Assembly (NCBI GenBank): GCA_964030785.1
Contig: OZ034972.1
Coordinates: 16,587,183 to 16,651,182 of the forward strand
DNA length: 64,000 nt
From: Siderastrea siderea
Lineage: Eukaryota > Cnidaria > Anthozoa > Scleractinia > Rhizangiidae
Reading direction: 5' to 3'
The position numbers and the translations under genes are program-made. Every line of letters starts with the position of its first letter. Within the stretch, counting starts at the first letter, position 1. Below are positions 42,982-51,133 of this stretch, one piece after another. The notes beneath the pieces were generated by a model. The model was not told the DNA's origin. It ran no database searches and saw only the letters and a program-made list of their open reading frames with translations.

Positions 42982-43928
42982 GCTGGACGGGTACTTGGCG
43001 GACCACTTGCCGCGAATCCAGAAAGAGGACCAATGGGACACAGTCTCGTATTTTTTCAAAGAAATGCTAAAGCAAAGGGACGAACTGAAACGACTCGAGG
43101 ATATGGAAAGGGAAGTGATGGCTGCAGTCCAACACTGTTTTCATTGTGGTATGCGAAGTAGTGGAAGACACCAGAGCTGCGGTGGAAGACATGATGAAAG
43201 AATTGAATGACATGGTGGAGCAATCTACACCACCATCACCTCAATTCACATTGACGACCGTGTATGACAAAGCCCAAGACCTCATTCCTCCCAGTTCGGT
43301 GGACTATATGGTATGTCCTTGCCATGATGTGCGTTTGGAGGCCCGTCAATCTCAAAAGGGATGGAAGTATGTGAAATGTCCCATGCAACCGTGTTTGCTG
43401 TTTTGTGGACAAGATCAAGCCCTGGAGTATATGAAAGCCGTGTATAGTCAACCTCATCCAGAAGTGTTGGACATGTGGTGTTGTTTGCAATGCTTTTGTC
43501 GTGAACCCGCCACGCTTCAACAGAGTCATTCTACACAGAACCCCGATCGCTTGTTTCTGAATTGTTCCAAGAAAAAGTGTGGCTTCTTCCGGTGGGCCGA
43601 TCAACCCTTGGGTCCCAAGTACTGGAGTTGGTTTCATGACCATCCCCCCAAAAAAGCCGATCCACTCGCTGAACCACCAAGCCGTGATGCTCAAGGGTAT
43701 CCCAAGCGTGGAGTGGACATCCCCGGCCCGCCACCTGCAGACCGAAGCAAAGAGGATCGGCCCCTGACAGATTATGAGAAACAATTGTTGCGAGAAATTC
43801 AAGATCTCAAGAACCGTCAAGAAATGATGGTAGCACCAGCTCCACCGCCCCCCAAGTACAGTGACAGTGTTGAGAACTGGCAGAAAGGTCTAGAGACAAT
43901 CACCTGTGGACGTCTAGGTCTCTTTTAA
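42981..43928 (+). pseudogene. GRF-type zinc-finger protein, 5' truncated and frameshifted
   Basis: The first coding part (42,981-43,140) is a charged helix, QWDTVSYFFKEMLKQRDELK. The frame then shifts, and 43,146-43,928 continues for 260 residues. That part has two GRF-like fingers. The better one has C116, C118, C140 and C145, with FLNCSKKKCGFFRWAD. The first is degenerate (C57, C59, C78, C83). A Pro-rich linker and a helical tail follow. GRF fingers bind nucleic acid in nucleases, helicases and topoisomerases. No ATG exists upstream because repeat sequence replaces the 5' end. AATAAA lies 11 bp after the stop. Confidence 0.65.
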
Positions 43929-43938
43929 TGAGAGAACG

Positions 43939-43944
43939 AATAAA
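43939..43944 (+). terminator. Polyadenylation signal after the GRF gene
   Basis: AATAAA lies 11 bp after the TAA at 43,926-43,928 and ahead of the next ATG. Confidence 0.5.
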
Positions 43945-43969
43945 ATTTTTTTATTTAGTGTGTGTCACC

Positions 43970-44227
43970 ATGGAGTCTGTGTGTTATGCGTGGGATTCTG
44001 TCTTGTCCCTGGTGCAATGGCAATGTCATCAAACCCTTTGTCAAGTCTTATATGATCATCAACCCGGTGCCAAAATCCCCATTCCCCCTTGTCCCGAGGA
44101 CACGCATCCTCTCCAGATCTTTGACGAAACCCACGTAGACCGCAACCTGCATCGATGGGTGGTGTTTGTCTTATGGTTAAAAGCTCATCCTTACGCATGG
44201 CGCATCCCAACACTGTCCCCACCATAG
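43970..44227 (+). CDS. Unknown protein upstream of integrase
   Basis: The ATG at 43,970 has a strong context (CACCATGG). The frame encodes 85 residues beginning MESVCYAWDSVLSLVQWQ, with a second hydrophobic, Trp-rich segment (HRWVVFVLWLKAHPYAW). It ends 28 bp before the integrase start, and the similarity of tone in the next frame suggests a small frameshift near 44,215. No family recognised. Confidence 0.4.
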   Translation: MESVCYAWDSVLSLVQWQCHQTLCQVLYDHQPGAKIPIPPCPEDTHPLQIFDETHVDRNLHRWVVFVLWLKAHPYAWRIPTLSPP

Positions 44228-44255
44228 CGACCTTATGGGATGAATGCCAGAAAGT

Positions 44256-45390
44256 ATGGCCCCTCGAAAGGATGTCTCCCAACAATGGTTGAATCGTTAC
44301 CACGATCCTCGAGCCCCGGGGAGTTTAGGAGGCGTGCAACGGTTTGCTAAAGCCCATCGGGTTTGCTAAAGCCCAACGGGTCTTGGAACGGGATTTGGCC
44401 TATACTTTGCATAAACCGCGACGTCGTCGTTTTCCGACTGTACCCGTGATCGTAGGAGGTTTAGATGATCAATGGGTCGCTGATTTAGTGGAAGTGCAAC
44501 CGTTGGCCAAGTATAATCGGGGCATACGGTACTTGTTGACGGTGTTGGATGTGTTGTCCAAGTACGCGTGGGTACAACCGTTGAAAGACAAAATCGGGGT
44601 CGCCTTGGTCCATGCCTATGAGAAGATTTTGAAACAAGGACGACATCACCCTAATCGATTGCAAACGGATCGAGGGAAAGAATTTTATAACCGGACCTTT
44701 CAACAATGGCTCGACGAGCAAAGGATTCAACATTTTTCCACCGAAGGGGATGCGAAAGCCAGTGTCGTGGAACGATTTAACCGCACCTTGAAAGAACGTT
44801 TGTACCGTTATTTCACCGCCGCCAACACCTTACGGTTTGACGATGTCTTACCCGAGTTGGTGCAAGGCTATAATGCCACACGTCATCGAAGTATTGGTAT
44901 GGCCCCTCAAGACGTGACGTGGGACAACGAAGAAGCGGTGTGGAAACGATTGTATGGCCAACGGTTGAAAGGCCAGAAAAAACCTAAATTCAAAGTAGGA
45001 GATCGTGTACGTCTCAATAAGATTCACCGACCCTTTGAAAAAGGCTATTTACCCGGTTGGACCGAAGAAGTGTTTGTCGTGCATCGTGTGGTCCCGGGAC
45101 CCGTGCCCACGTATAAGATTCACGAATGGGATGACACCCCCGTTGAAGGCACGTTTTATGAAGAGGATTTACAAAAAGTCCATGTGTCCGATGTGTTTCG
45201 CATCGAAAAGGTACTTAAGCGACAAAAAGATCGTTGGTTGGTCAAGTGGAAAGGGTGGCCAGACAAGTACAATAGTTGGATTGCAAGCCAAGACGTGACG
45301 TCTCTCCGACCACCCAAGAGGAAAAAGACAAGCCCACCCAAGAGGAAAAAGAAAGAGACAAGCCCACCCAAAAGACGACGACGCGACTGA
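44256..45390 (+). CDS. int: Polinton integrase (DDE) with chromodomain, 5' end broken by a 19-bp duplication
   Basis: The ATG at 44,256 starts an N-terminal region with YHDPRAPGSLGGVQRF, typical of Polinton integrases. A tandem 19-bp duplication (44,341-44,359 and 44,360-44,378) then shifts the frame. From 44,344 the rest is open for 348 codons. Numbered from there, catalytic residues are D47 (WVADLVE), D109 (LQTDRGKEF) and E143 (VVERFNRT). An SH3-like C-terminal region (about 215-275), a chromodomain (about 284-315, WLVKWKGWP) and a Lys/Arg tail follow. The enzyme inserts the element and makes the 6-bp duplication; the chromodomain may steer it to marked chromatin. The duplication probably arose after insertion, or a downstream start is used. 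Confidence 0.9.
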
Positions 45391-45393
45391 AAA

Positions 45394-46434
45394 ATGACGT
45401 TGGTGCCCAACTCTTCGTTTTACGTGACGTTGATGAGTCATGCTAGTACCAAGGAGTTTCCTGGGAACAAGAGCCATCATTTCAGAAACCGATTGCCCAA
45501 ACCCATCCGATTTGTAGGACGAGGATGGATGGTGGGCATGGTGAGTTTATCCTTACCCAGTATTCCAGTGATAGCGGAAGAAGGGGGAGTGGGCGATTCC
45601 CATCCTCTGTTGTACGTACGATGGCACGAACGGGTGCATGACACAGACGATCAAGGGACCGATGTCTGGTACCATGAACGTCGCGAACTCTTTGTCTACG
45701 GTCGAGATATGAGAAAGCAATTGTCCTCGTCGACGGGATCGCACTTTTTTCATCAACTGGTGTACCGTTACGAGCAAAGCCGTGCGAAACAAACCCAACC
45801 CCTCAACAAATGGGCGGAGAACAATGGCGTCAAATTGTACCCGACCTTTGAATGGACCTCGGAAGGGGATTTGGTGTTGAATACCGTCAATGTGGATTAC
45901 AAAGCTCAAGTGGCGCACGTATCATGGGGCAAAACGTTGGCCCTGAAAATGGGATGGATTGAACAAGTGTCGACGGGCGTGTATCGATTGGGTCCCAATA
46001 TATTACAAGAATTTCATTCGGACTCCATTCCCACCCCGACGGATGTCCGCGATGCCAGCAACAAGCCCATCTTTTGGAAAGTGGATGGGGATTATATGAA
46101 GTTGAGTATGACATGTAATTGGCGGTTTGTGAATTTGAACAACACATTTCGTCCCTCGTCGGAATTTCCCTCGACGCGTCCTTTGCACGTGTATTGTGAT
46201 GTAGGGACCAGCAGCATGGTAGGGGGTCGCATCACGGATCTCTTACGAGAAATCAAGTACCAGCCTCAAAATACCACGCACTTTGAACCTCGACATATTC
46301 AATATGTCCCGGTACGCAATGAAGTGGTGGAAATCGTGGAAACCCAGATGGCCGAAACCAATGGGGATCTGGTCAAGTTTGGCGAAGGGCGTACCCTCCT
46401 AACCCTCCACTTTAAAAGGGAGGTCGTAGTGTGA
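45394..46434 (+). CDS. Penton-like minor capsid protein, paralogue 1
   Basis: 346 residues from an ATG 4 bp after the integrase stop. The N terminus SFYVTLMSHASTKEFPGNKS is the signature of a conserved Polinton structural protein. The C terminus has a second conserved block (RPLHVYCDVGTSSMVGG, LLREIKY, HIQYVPVRNEVVEI). I assign it to the minor capsid (penton) role by gene position and family knowledge; a jelly-roll fold cannot be proven by eye. It is intact. A related protein follows 12 bp downstream, so the pair arose by duplication. Confidence 0.68.
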   Translation: MTLVPNSSFYVTLMSHASTKEFPGNKSHHFRNRLPKPIRFVGRGWMVGMVSLSLPSIPVIAEEGGVGDSHPLLYVRWHERVHDTDDQGTDVWYHERRELFVYGRDMRKQLSSSTGSHFFHQLVYRYEQSRAKQTQPLNKWAENNGVKLYPTFEWTSEGDLVLNTVNVDYKAQVAHVSWGKTLALKMGWIEQVSTGVYRLGPNILQEFHSDSIPTPTDVRDASNKPIFWKVDGDYMKLSMTCNWRFVNLNNTFRPSSEFPSTRPLHVYCDVGTSSMVGGRITDLLREIKYQPQNTTHFEPRHIQYVPVRNEVVEIVETQMAETNGDLVKFGEGRTLLTLHFKREVVV

Positions 46435-46446
46435 AGAAGACAGGAA

Positions 46447-47481
46447 ATGTGGTTCTACGTGACGTTACCCAGTCATGCCAACCGACGTGAATTTCCCAAC
46501 AACCAAGCCAATTCCTTCAAGATTCGTTTACCTCAACCGTTACAGCTCACGGGGGGTGGATGGCAAGTGGGTTTGAGTGCCATTTCCTTACCGGATGCTC
46601 GCGTCAATTTGTACGAGTTGGTGATGAAAGGACAACACGTCTTAGGCATCAAATGGCACCTGAAAGCACCCAGTCAAAGCGGAGGTACTTATAACAAATA
46701 TGGAGCGGCCGTGACCAAAATTGACGATATTAAAGACTGGGATTGGGTGGTGGACGGGGTGAGTTTTATGAAAGCCGCAATTACTCATGTGGAACAGAAA
46801 CGACGGGAATCGGCGATTCAAGGGGGCACGTTTTTGGACGATCAAGGCAAACACACGTACGTCAAGTTTCGTTGGGAAGGGGAGGATCTGCTCATCGACA
46901 ACACGAATGTGTGTCATGATGGATCCGTTCGCACGCCCTCCTTTGCCGTTCATACCAAGTTAGCTGTCAAGATGGGATGGTTACGTAAAATCGCCAGTGG
47001 ATGGATTTTGGGACCTAACTTGCAGCAAGAATTCATAGGGGATCAAGTACCCGACATGACCAAGAACAGCGATTGGAAGGATATCACCGATAAGGATGGG
47101 AACCCGGTGTTTTGGACCACCAGTCGAGTGGAAGACTATATGGAATTGAGTATGAGCTGTAATTGGCGTTTCACGAACTTGAATGTAGCGTTTCGGGCGG
47201 TGGTGGGTGAACCCGCACGATCGTTGCACGTGTACTCCGACGTGGCAGGCAGTACGATTGTGGGCAATCGCGTGACCGATTTGTTGCGTGAGATCCAGTA
47301 CAAGCGGCAAGGACGTGGCACCCTGTACTTTGAACCGTTGCACATTCAATACATGTCTCTTCGTAACGAGGTGGTGGAAATTATTCATATTCAAGTAGCT
47401 GAAACGATTGGTACCGGAGGAGACTTGGTCAAGTTTGGTGAAGGCCATACCATTGTCACGTTGCACTTCAAAAAGACATAA
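46447..47481 (+). CDS. Penton-like minor capsid protein, paralogue 2
   Basis: 344 residues, starting MWFYVTLPSHANRREFPNNQ. It aligns with the preceding protein over its whole length: GGGWQVGLSAISLP against GRGWMVGMVSLSLP near the start, and SLHVYSDVAGSTIVGNRVTD near the end. The two differ mainly between residues 50 and 200. Both are open, suggesting they were both maintained. Two forms could make heteromeric vertices, or one may bear a receptor-binding region; neither idea is tested. Confidence 0.68.
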   Translation: MWFYVTLPSHANRREFPNNQANSFKIRLPQPLQLTGGGWQVGLSAISLPDARVNLYELVMKGQHVLGIKWHLKAPSQSGGTYNKYGAAVTKIDDIKDWDWVVDGVSFMKAAITHVEQKRRESAIQGGTFLDDQGKHTYVKFRWEGEDLLIDNTNVCHDGSVRTPSFAVHTKLAVKMGWLRKIASGWILGPNLQQEFIGDQVPDMTKNSDWKDITDKDGNPVFWTTSRVEDYMELSMSCNWRFTNLNVAFRAVVGEPARSLHVYSDVAGSTIVGNRVTDLLREIQYKRQGRGTLYFEPLHIQYMSLRNEVVEIIHIQVAETIGTGGDLVKFGEGHTIVTLHFKKT

Positions 47482-47488
47482 AAAGGGG
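47477..47488 (+). promoter_or_regulatory. TATA-like box before the pX-like gene
   Basis: CATAAAAAGGGG lies 37-48 bp before the ATG at 47,525 and overlaps the preceding stop codon. A closely similar word occurs at 47,720. Confidence 0.45.
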
Positions 47489-47524
47489 AGGACTTGACAA
47501 AGGGAGTGTCCAATCACAACAAAG

Positions 47525-47713
47525 ATGCCCAAGACAAGAGTGCGTCGAAGGAGACGAAGAAGAAGGCAACGAGGGGGCTTATTGCCACTCGCCGCCCTCA
47601 TTCCAGCCTTGATCGCTGGAGGAAAAGCCGTGGCGTTGTGTGCAGCGGGTGGTGCGGCGAGTTACGGTGCCAAAAAAGGGTTGGAAGCCGCTTTTCGGAA
47701 AAAACGACGATGA
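47525..47713 (+). CDS. Small Arg-rich virion protein, adenovirus pX (mu)-like
   Basis: 62 residues: a polyarginine start, then RQRGGLLPLAALIPALIAGG, a hydrophobic Ala/Gly segment and a basic end. This layout (Arg-rich, GG, L-P-L, hydrophobic helix) is that of adenovirus core peptide precursor pX. That precursor is cut by the viral protease after GG-type sites and condenses DNA. The protease gene lies 2 kb downstream. The ATG at 47,525 is the first after a TATA-like word. Confidence 0.62.
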   Translation: MPKTRVRRRRRRRRQRGGLLPLAALIPALIAGGKAVALCAAGGAASYGAKKGLEAAFRKKRR

Positions 47714-47719
47714 TGACGG

Positions 47720-47731
47720 TATAAAAAGGGG
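47720..47731 (+). promoter_or_regulatory. TATA box before the basic core gene
   Basis: TATAAAAAGGGG lies 54-65 bp upstream of the ATG at 47,785. Confidence 0.6.
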
Positions 47732-47784
47732 GTCACGTGAAGCCCAAACAAAAGTTTATCCCTGGTGAAGAAGAAGAAGACACC

Positions 47785-48111
47785 ATGCGAGGGGGAAGTT
47801 TGACACGATTTCGTACGGATGAGTGGTATGATCAACATGGCAAAGGGTTGATGACGGATCTCTTGCGTGGGGGTTTCCAAGGCCTTAAAAGCACGCGAAA
47901 TCCTTTAAAACTGCCTAGTAATATCAAGAGAGGATTGGAAACGGGCTTCACACGAGGTGTCAAACGCAAAGCAGAAGACGTCATTAAAAAGGAAATTACC
48001 AAACGAGCCAAGAAAGCCTTGAGTAATAAGAACGTGAAAGAAGCTGTGCGTGTGGCCAGTGCTTTGTTTCCCAAACAAACCAAACGTGCGCGAGATATTT
48101 TTGGAGTGTGA
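47785..48111 (+). CDS. Basic core-like virion protein
   Basis: 108 residues from the ATG at 47,785 (context ACACCATGC). The frame opens further upstream only through a GTG at 47,737, which I reject because the TATA box lies within the intervening 65 bp. The N terminus MRGGSLTRF fits the adenovirus-type protease recognition pattern (M/I/L-x-G-G then any residue). A second match, LRGGF, occurs at about residues 23-27. The remainder is Lys-rich and helical, consistent with DNA binding. It overlaps the next ATG region by a few bases. Confidence 0.55.
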   Translation: MRGGSLTRFRTDEWYDQHGKGLMTDLLRGGFQGLKSTRNPLKLPSNIKRGLETGFTRGVKRKAEDVIKKEITKRAKKALSNKNVKEAVRVASALFPKQTKRARDIFGV

Positions 48112-48113
48112 AC

Positions 48114-48341
48114 ATGGAACCCGTGCATTCACGACCTCGACGGATTCGTAGTGATCGAGGTTTGTCTCAATGGGGAGGTGCTTTTCGGAAACTCATGCGA
48201 CGACAACGTGGTGGATGGTTGAGTCCCGAGGTGATGAGAGTACCCGGGTTTGATTTGAGACAACGCTTGGCACGACGACGACGCTATAAAAACCCCTCAC
48301 GACGATGGGGTACCATCACTCGACGACGACGACGACGTTAA
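48114..48341 (+). CDS. Arg-rich small virion protein
   Basis: 75 residues from the ATG at 48,114, just after the TGA of the preceding gene. It has Arg clusters at both ends and RRQRGGWLSPEV in the middle, the same RQRGG-hydrophobic arrangement as the 47,525 protein. The C terminus is almost pure Arg. It is probably a DNA-condensing or capsid-filling protein. Its end overlaps the promoter region of the major capsid gene. Confidence 0.55.
   Translation: MEPVHSRPRRIRSDRGLSQWGGAFRKLMRRQRGGWLSPEVMRVPGFDLRQRLARRRRYKNPSRRWGTITRRRRRR
48285..48294 (+). promoter_or_regulatory. TATA box before the major capsid gene
   Basis: TATAAAAACC lies 50-59 bp before the ATG at 48,344, inside the preceding coding sequence. 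Confidence 0.5.
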
Positions 48342-48343
48342 AC

Positions 48344-49744
48344 ATGCCTGACGTGAGTACGCAAACTGCGCCGGCTCACGCGCGTTCCGAAGGGACCGTG
48401 AACCCCGCGTTACGGATTTTCAAGGTGCCACCGACCGACATTAGCATCAATGCCTATCGCATGGTCACCATCCAACCCACTACCACGGGTATCAATCCTA
48501 TGGAATTCATCATTCCGGGGTTGGACGATTTTGTGGATTTGGGACGCAGTTACCTTACCATGGAATTGAGATTGAAAAAGGATGATAACGGGAACTTGGA
48601 CGCCACGGAGAAATTGTGGCCCGTCAATAATTTGGCCCATTCCATCATCAAACAAATTGACTTGCAGTTGAATGGCACGTTGATTAGTCCTCAATCCGAC
48701 ACCTATCATTACAAAGCTTACCTAGAAACCTTGCTGAATTATGACCGAGAAGATGGCAAGACCGTGTTAGGACCCCAAGGCTGGTTCAATCAAGTGGATT
48801 CCCCACCCCAATGGACCAACAACAATACCAACAGTACCACACCGCATGTAGATTGGCGTAATCTCAGTGCCAATCACAAAGGAGCCTTGGCCGCCATGGT
48901 AGCCGAAACCGCCAAGTATGCTGGAGGCGTCACCCACAGTCTAGTGTTTACCCCCCACTTGGAAGTCTTTCACACCGGCAAACTGTTGGTGCCTGGCATA
49001 GAAATCAAGATGAAATTTCATTTCAATGGTCCGAACCTGTTTTTGAATGGAGTGGCTCTAGCTGGCCGATTGATGGAAGGCGATGTCAAACTACGGTTTC
49101 ATCTATGTCAACTGCGTTTGAATGACGCCATCTACATGAGTTTGTCTTCCCAAAGACACAATGAAGAAAAAATCGCCTCCTACCCGACCGTCCGCAGTGA
49201 AATCCGGACCTTCAGCATGCAAGGCAACCTGGTCCGCTTTGATATCCCCAACCTGTTTCAAAACAGAATACCTGACCGATTGATTGTAGGGTTGTTGGAC
49301 AGCCGCGCCTTCAATGGAGATGTGACCCGAGATCCTTTCTGCTTCCAGAAATTTGGTCTGACCTCCATTAAACAGATTGTCAAAGGAGAAGAGTACCCTT
49401 ATGAAACCCTACAGTTAGTGCACAACAATGGCACCCGAGATAATCTAGGCTACTTCCGTTTTCTGCAAGCCAGTGGCGCTTGGTGTAAAAAGAAAGACAA
49501 TATGGTGGAACTGCTCGATTGGGGCCAAGCTAAAAATTGTACCTTGTACATGTTTGACAATGTATCCAATGGATGTGCTGACAGTCAAACCCTCAACCCC
49601 AAGCAAACGGGAGATTTACAACTCGTCTTGGAATTTGGAGCGGCACCTGCAATCAATATAACCGTGCTCGTGTATGGTGAATTTGAGAACTTGCTGGAGA
49701 TTGACAAGAACGGAGCCGTGTTGTATAACATTTACCAACACTGA
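48344..49744 (+). CDS. Major capsid protein, double jelly-roll (hexon-like)
   Basis: 466 residues from the ATG at 48,344; an in-frame ATG at 48,305 is less likely because it lies within the previous gene's Arg tail. Sequence blocks fit the Polinton capsid family: FKVPPTDISINAY, then PMEFIIPGLDDFVDLG, LWPVNNLAHSIIKQIDLQLN, and YHYKAYLETLLNYD. Later blocks (IEIKMKFHFNGP; TVLVYGEFENLLEID) mark the second barrel and the end. The frame is open throughout and is the best-preserved gene of the element. Trimers would build an icosahedral capsid. It lies between the small virion proteins and the maturation protease. Confidence 0.9.
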   Translation: MPDVSTQTAPAHARSEGTVNPALRIFKVPPTDISINAYRMVTIQPTTTGINPMEFIIPGLDDFVDLGRSYLTMELRLKKDDNGNLDATEKLWPVNNLAHSIIKQIDLQLNGTLISPQSDTYHYKAYLETLLNYDREDGKTVLGPQGWFNQVDSPPQWTNNNTNSTTPHVDWRNLSANHKGALAAMVAETAKYAGGVTHSLVFTPHLEVFHTGKLLVPGIEIKMKFHFNGPNLFLNGVALAGRLMEGDVKLRFHLCQLRLNDAIYMSLSSQRHNEEKIASYPTVRSEIRTFSMQGNLVRFDIPNLFQNRIPDRLIVGLLDSRAFNGDVTRDPFCFQKFGLTSIKQIVKGEEYPYETLQLVHNNGTRDNLGYFRFLQASGAWCKKKDNMVELLDWGQAKNCTLYMFDNVSNGCADSQTLNPKQTGDLQLVLEFGAAPAINITVLVYGEFENLLEIDKNGAVLYNIYQH

Positions 49745-49746
49745 AG

Positions 49747-50286
49747 ATGGAACATGTGGCCTTGAATAATGTACAGTTGGATTATTTAGCCCGAGACGAC
49801 CCCCAATTGAAACCTGTCTTTAACGGGACGGTGGCCTGTGATCGTTTACCCAAGAGCCCTCGCAAGACCCAACCCCAAGGGTACATTGTGAATACGGACC
49901 CGCACGATCAACCGGGACAACATTGGTTAGCAGTGTGGACGGATGGAAATGTGTGTGAAGTCCTGGATAGTTATGCCTTGCCATTGGACACGTACGTGCA
50001 AGCCACCCCGTTACGAGATTGGATTGTGAAACATTGGAAGTATGTGGTGACCAATGGCAAGTCCCTCCAAGCCATTTCAAGCAAGAGTTGTGGTGATTAC
50101 GCCTTGTTGTACTTGAAAGCCAAAGCCCGTGGACGGACCTTGCAAGAGTTTTTAAATGAGTTTTCTGATCATGATTATGTAAGCAATGACCATCAAGCTG
50201 GTCAACGCCTTCAACAACTCATTGTAGGTCAAGAAGAGAGATGGTATCAACTCTGTTGTCATCCGTATCATCAATGTAATTGTTAA
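49747..50286 (+). CDS. Adenovirus-type cysteine protease (adenain-like)
   Basis: 179 residues, starting 3 bp after the capsid stop. The catalytic set is visible: H59 in GQHWLAVW, D74 in EVLDSYA, Q108 as the likely oxyanion residue and C115 in SKSCGDYALLYL. The length is slightly under that of adenovirus proteases. Its role is to cut precursor virion proteins at GG-type sites during maturation; candidate substrates with such sites lie just upstream (47,525-48,341) and in 52,808-53,125. It is intact, and AATAAA overlaps the stop codon at 50,286. Confidence 0.9.
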   Translation: MEHVALNNVQLDYLARDDPQLKPVFNGTVACDRLPKSPRKTQPQGYIVNTDPHDQPGQHWLAVWTDGNVCEVLDSYALPLDTYVQATPLRDWIVKHWKYVVTNGKSLQAISSKSCGDYALLYLKAKARGRTLQEFLNEFSDHDYVSNDHQAGQRLQQLIVGQEERWYQLCCHPYHQCNC

Positions 50287-50291
50287 ATAAA
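50286..50291 (+). terminator. Polyadenylation signal overlapping the protease stop
   Basis: AATAAA shares its first base with the TAA stop codon. It would end the capsid-protease transcript before the tRNA-like gene. A second AATAAA follows that gene at 50,396-50,401. Confidence 0.6.
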
Positions 50292-50314
50292 AAATATGTT
50301 GGAAAAACTGTGTC

Positions 50315-50396
50315 GGAGTCGTACTTCAGTCGGTAGAGCCTTTGGATCCCCGAAAAAATAGGAGGTCGTGCGTGGGTTCGAGTCCCACCGACTCCA
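50315..50396 (+). tRNA. tRNA-like gene with abnormal anticodon arm
   Basis: A perfect 7-bp acceptor stem (GGAGTCG with CGACTCC) and a perfect T arm (GTGGG, TTCGAGT loop, CCCAC) are present. The B box matches exactly (GGTTCGAGTCC). The D arm, CTTC-AGTCGGTA-GAGC, has one mismatch and a wobble. The anticodon arm does not fold into 5 plus 7 bases: about ten extra bases (an A-rich segment) lie in it. I therefore cannot assign an anticodon. It may hold a short intron, or be a decayed or non-canonical tRNA. It sits between the protease and the ATPase. Confidence 0.55.
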
Positions 50397-50439
50397 ATAA
50401 AAAGGTGCCTTTTTTTTAAGGGTATTAGTCCTCGTCATC

Positions 50440-50985
50440 ATGCAAACGGGGAAACCGTTTCGTTTTCATACCCCATCCAGTATTTTGGTCGTGGGACCTT
50501 CGGGATGTGGGAAAACCGTGTTTACGGAAAAACTCTTGGTAGAGAACCCAGACTTGTTTGAAACCCCACCGACCCAAAGGCATTATTGTTATGGGGCCTG
50601 GCAAGATCGATTTCGAAGCATGCAAGATCGTGGGGTGGTGTTTCACGAAGGGATTCCCGATCATGATGCGTTGGTCCAATGGTTTCCTCAAGGACATGGG
50701 GTCCTCGTCTTGGATGATTTAATGGATGAAGGGAGTCACGATAAACGCGTGTTGGATTTATTCACCAAACATTCGCATCATCAAGGGGTGACCGTGTTGT
50801 ACTTGTGCCAAGACATGTTGCCCGTGGGTCGATATGCCAAAAGTATTTCCCGCAATGCCCATTACATCGTGGCGTTCAAGAACCCCCGAGATCAATTAGG
50901 GGTACGCAATGTGTTGCTTCAATCGTTTCCTACCACCTGGAAAGACACGTTGGAGACGTTTCATCAAGCCACCACACGACCGTAA
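50440..50985 (+). CDS. FtsK/HerA-type packaging ATPase, C terminus cut by a stop codon
   Basis: 181 residues from an ATG. Walker A is GPSGCGKT (residues 19-26) after SILVV; Walker B is VLVLDDLMDE (about 88-97). LYLCQDMLP is the conserved block that follows. Polinton A32-like ATPases pump DNA into the capsid. At 50,983 a TAA interrupts the frame, but coding sense continues in the same frame to a second TAA at 51,091 (YLVLDLHPAS and a charged helix). The older element has a sense codon at that place near 63,880, so the stop is a lesion of this copy, removing about 35 residues. The nucleotide-binding motifs are kept. Confidence 0.88.
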   Translation: MQTGKPFRFHTPSSILVVGPSGCGKTVFTEKLLVENPDLFETPPTQRHYCYGAWQDRFRSMQDRGVVFHEGIPDHDALVQWFPQGHGVLVLDDLMDEGSHDKRVLDLFTKHSHHQGVTVLYLCQDMLPVGRYAKSISRNAHYIVAFKNPRDQLGVRNVLLQSFPTTWKDTLETFHQATTRP

Positions 50986-51088
50986 GGCTATTTAGTGTTG
51001 GATTTACACCCCGCCTCCTCCGATCAACAACGTTTGTTGAGTCACCTGTTAAAAGACGAAGGATGGACTCGCACCTATCAAAAACGTC

Positions 51089-51095
51089 TATAAAG
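51089..51095 (+). promoter_or_regulatory. TATA box before the Gly/Arg-rich gene
   Basis: TATAAAG overlaps the original ATPase stop codon and lies 45 bp before the ATG at 51,134. Confidence 0.5.
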
Positions 51096-51133
51096 GGACG
51101 ACACCCCATTTGAACAGGAAAAAGAGAGCGAGC

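Noticed and set aside
48305..48343. Upstream ATG of the major capsid gene
   Set aside because: It lies in the previous gene's Arg-rich tail; the ATG at 48,344 follows that gene's stop and fits the spacing of a TATA box.
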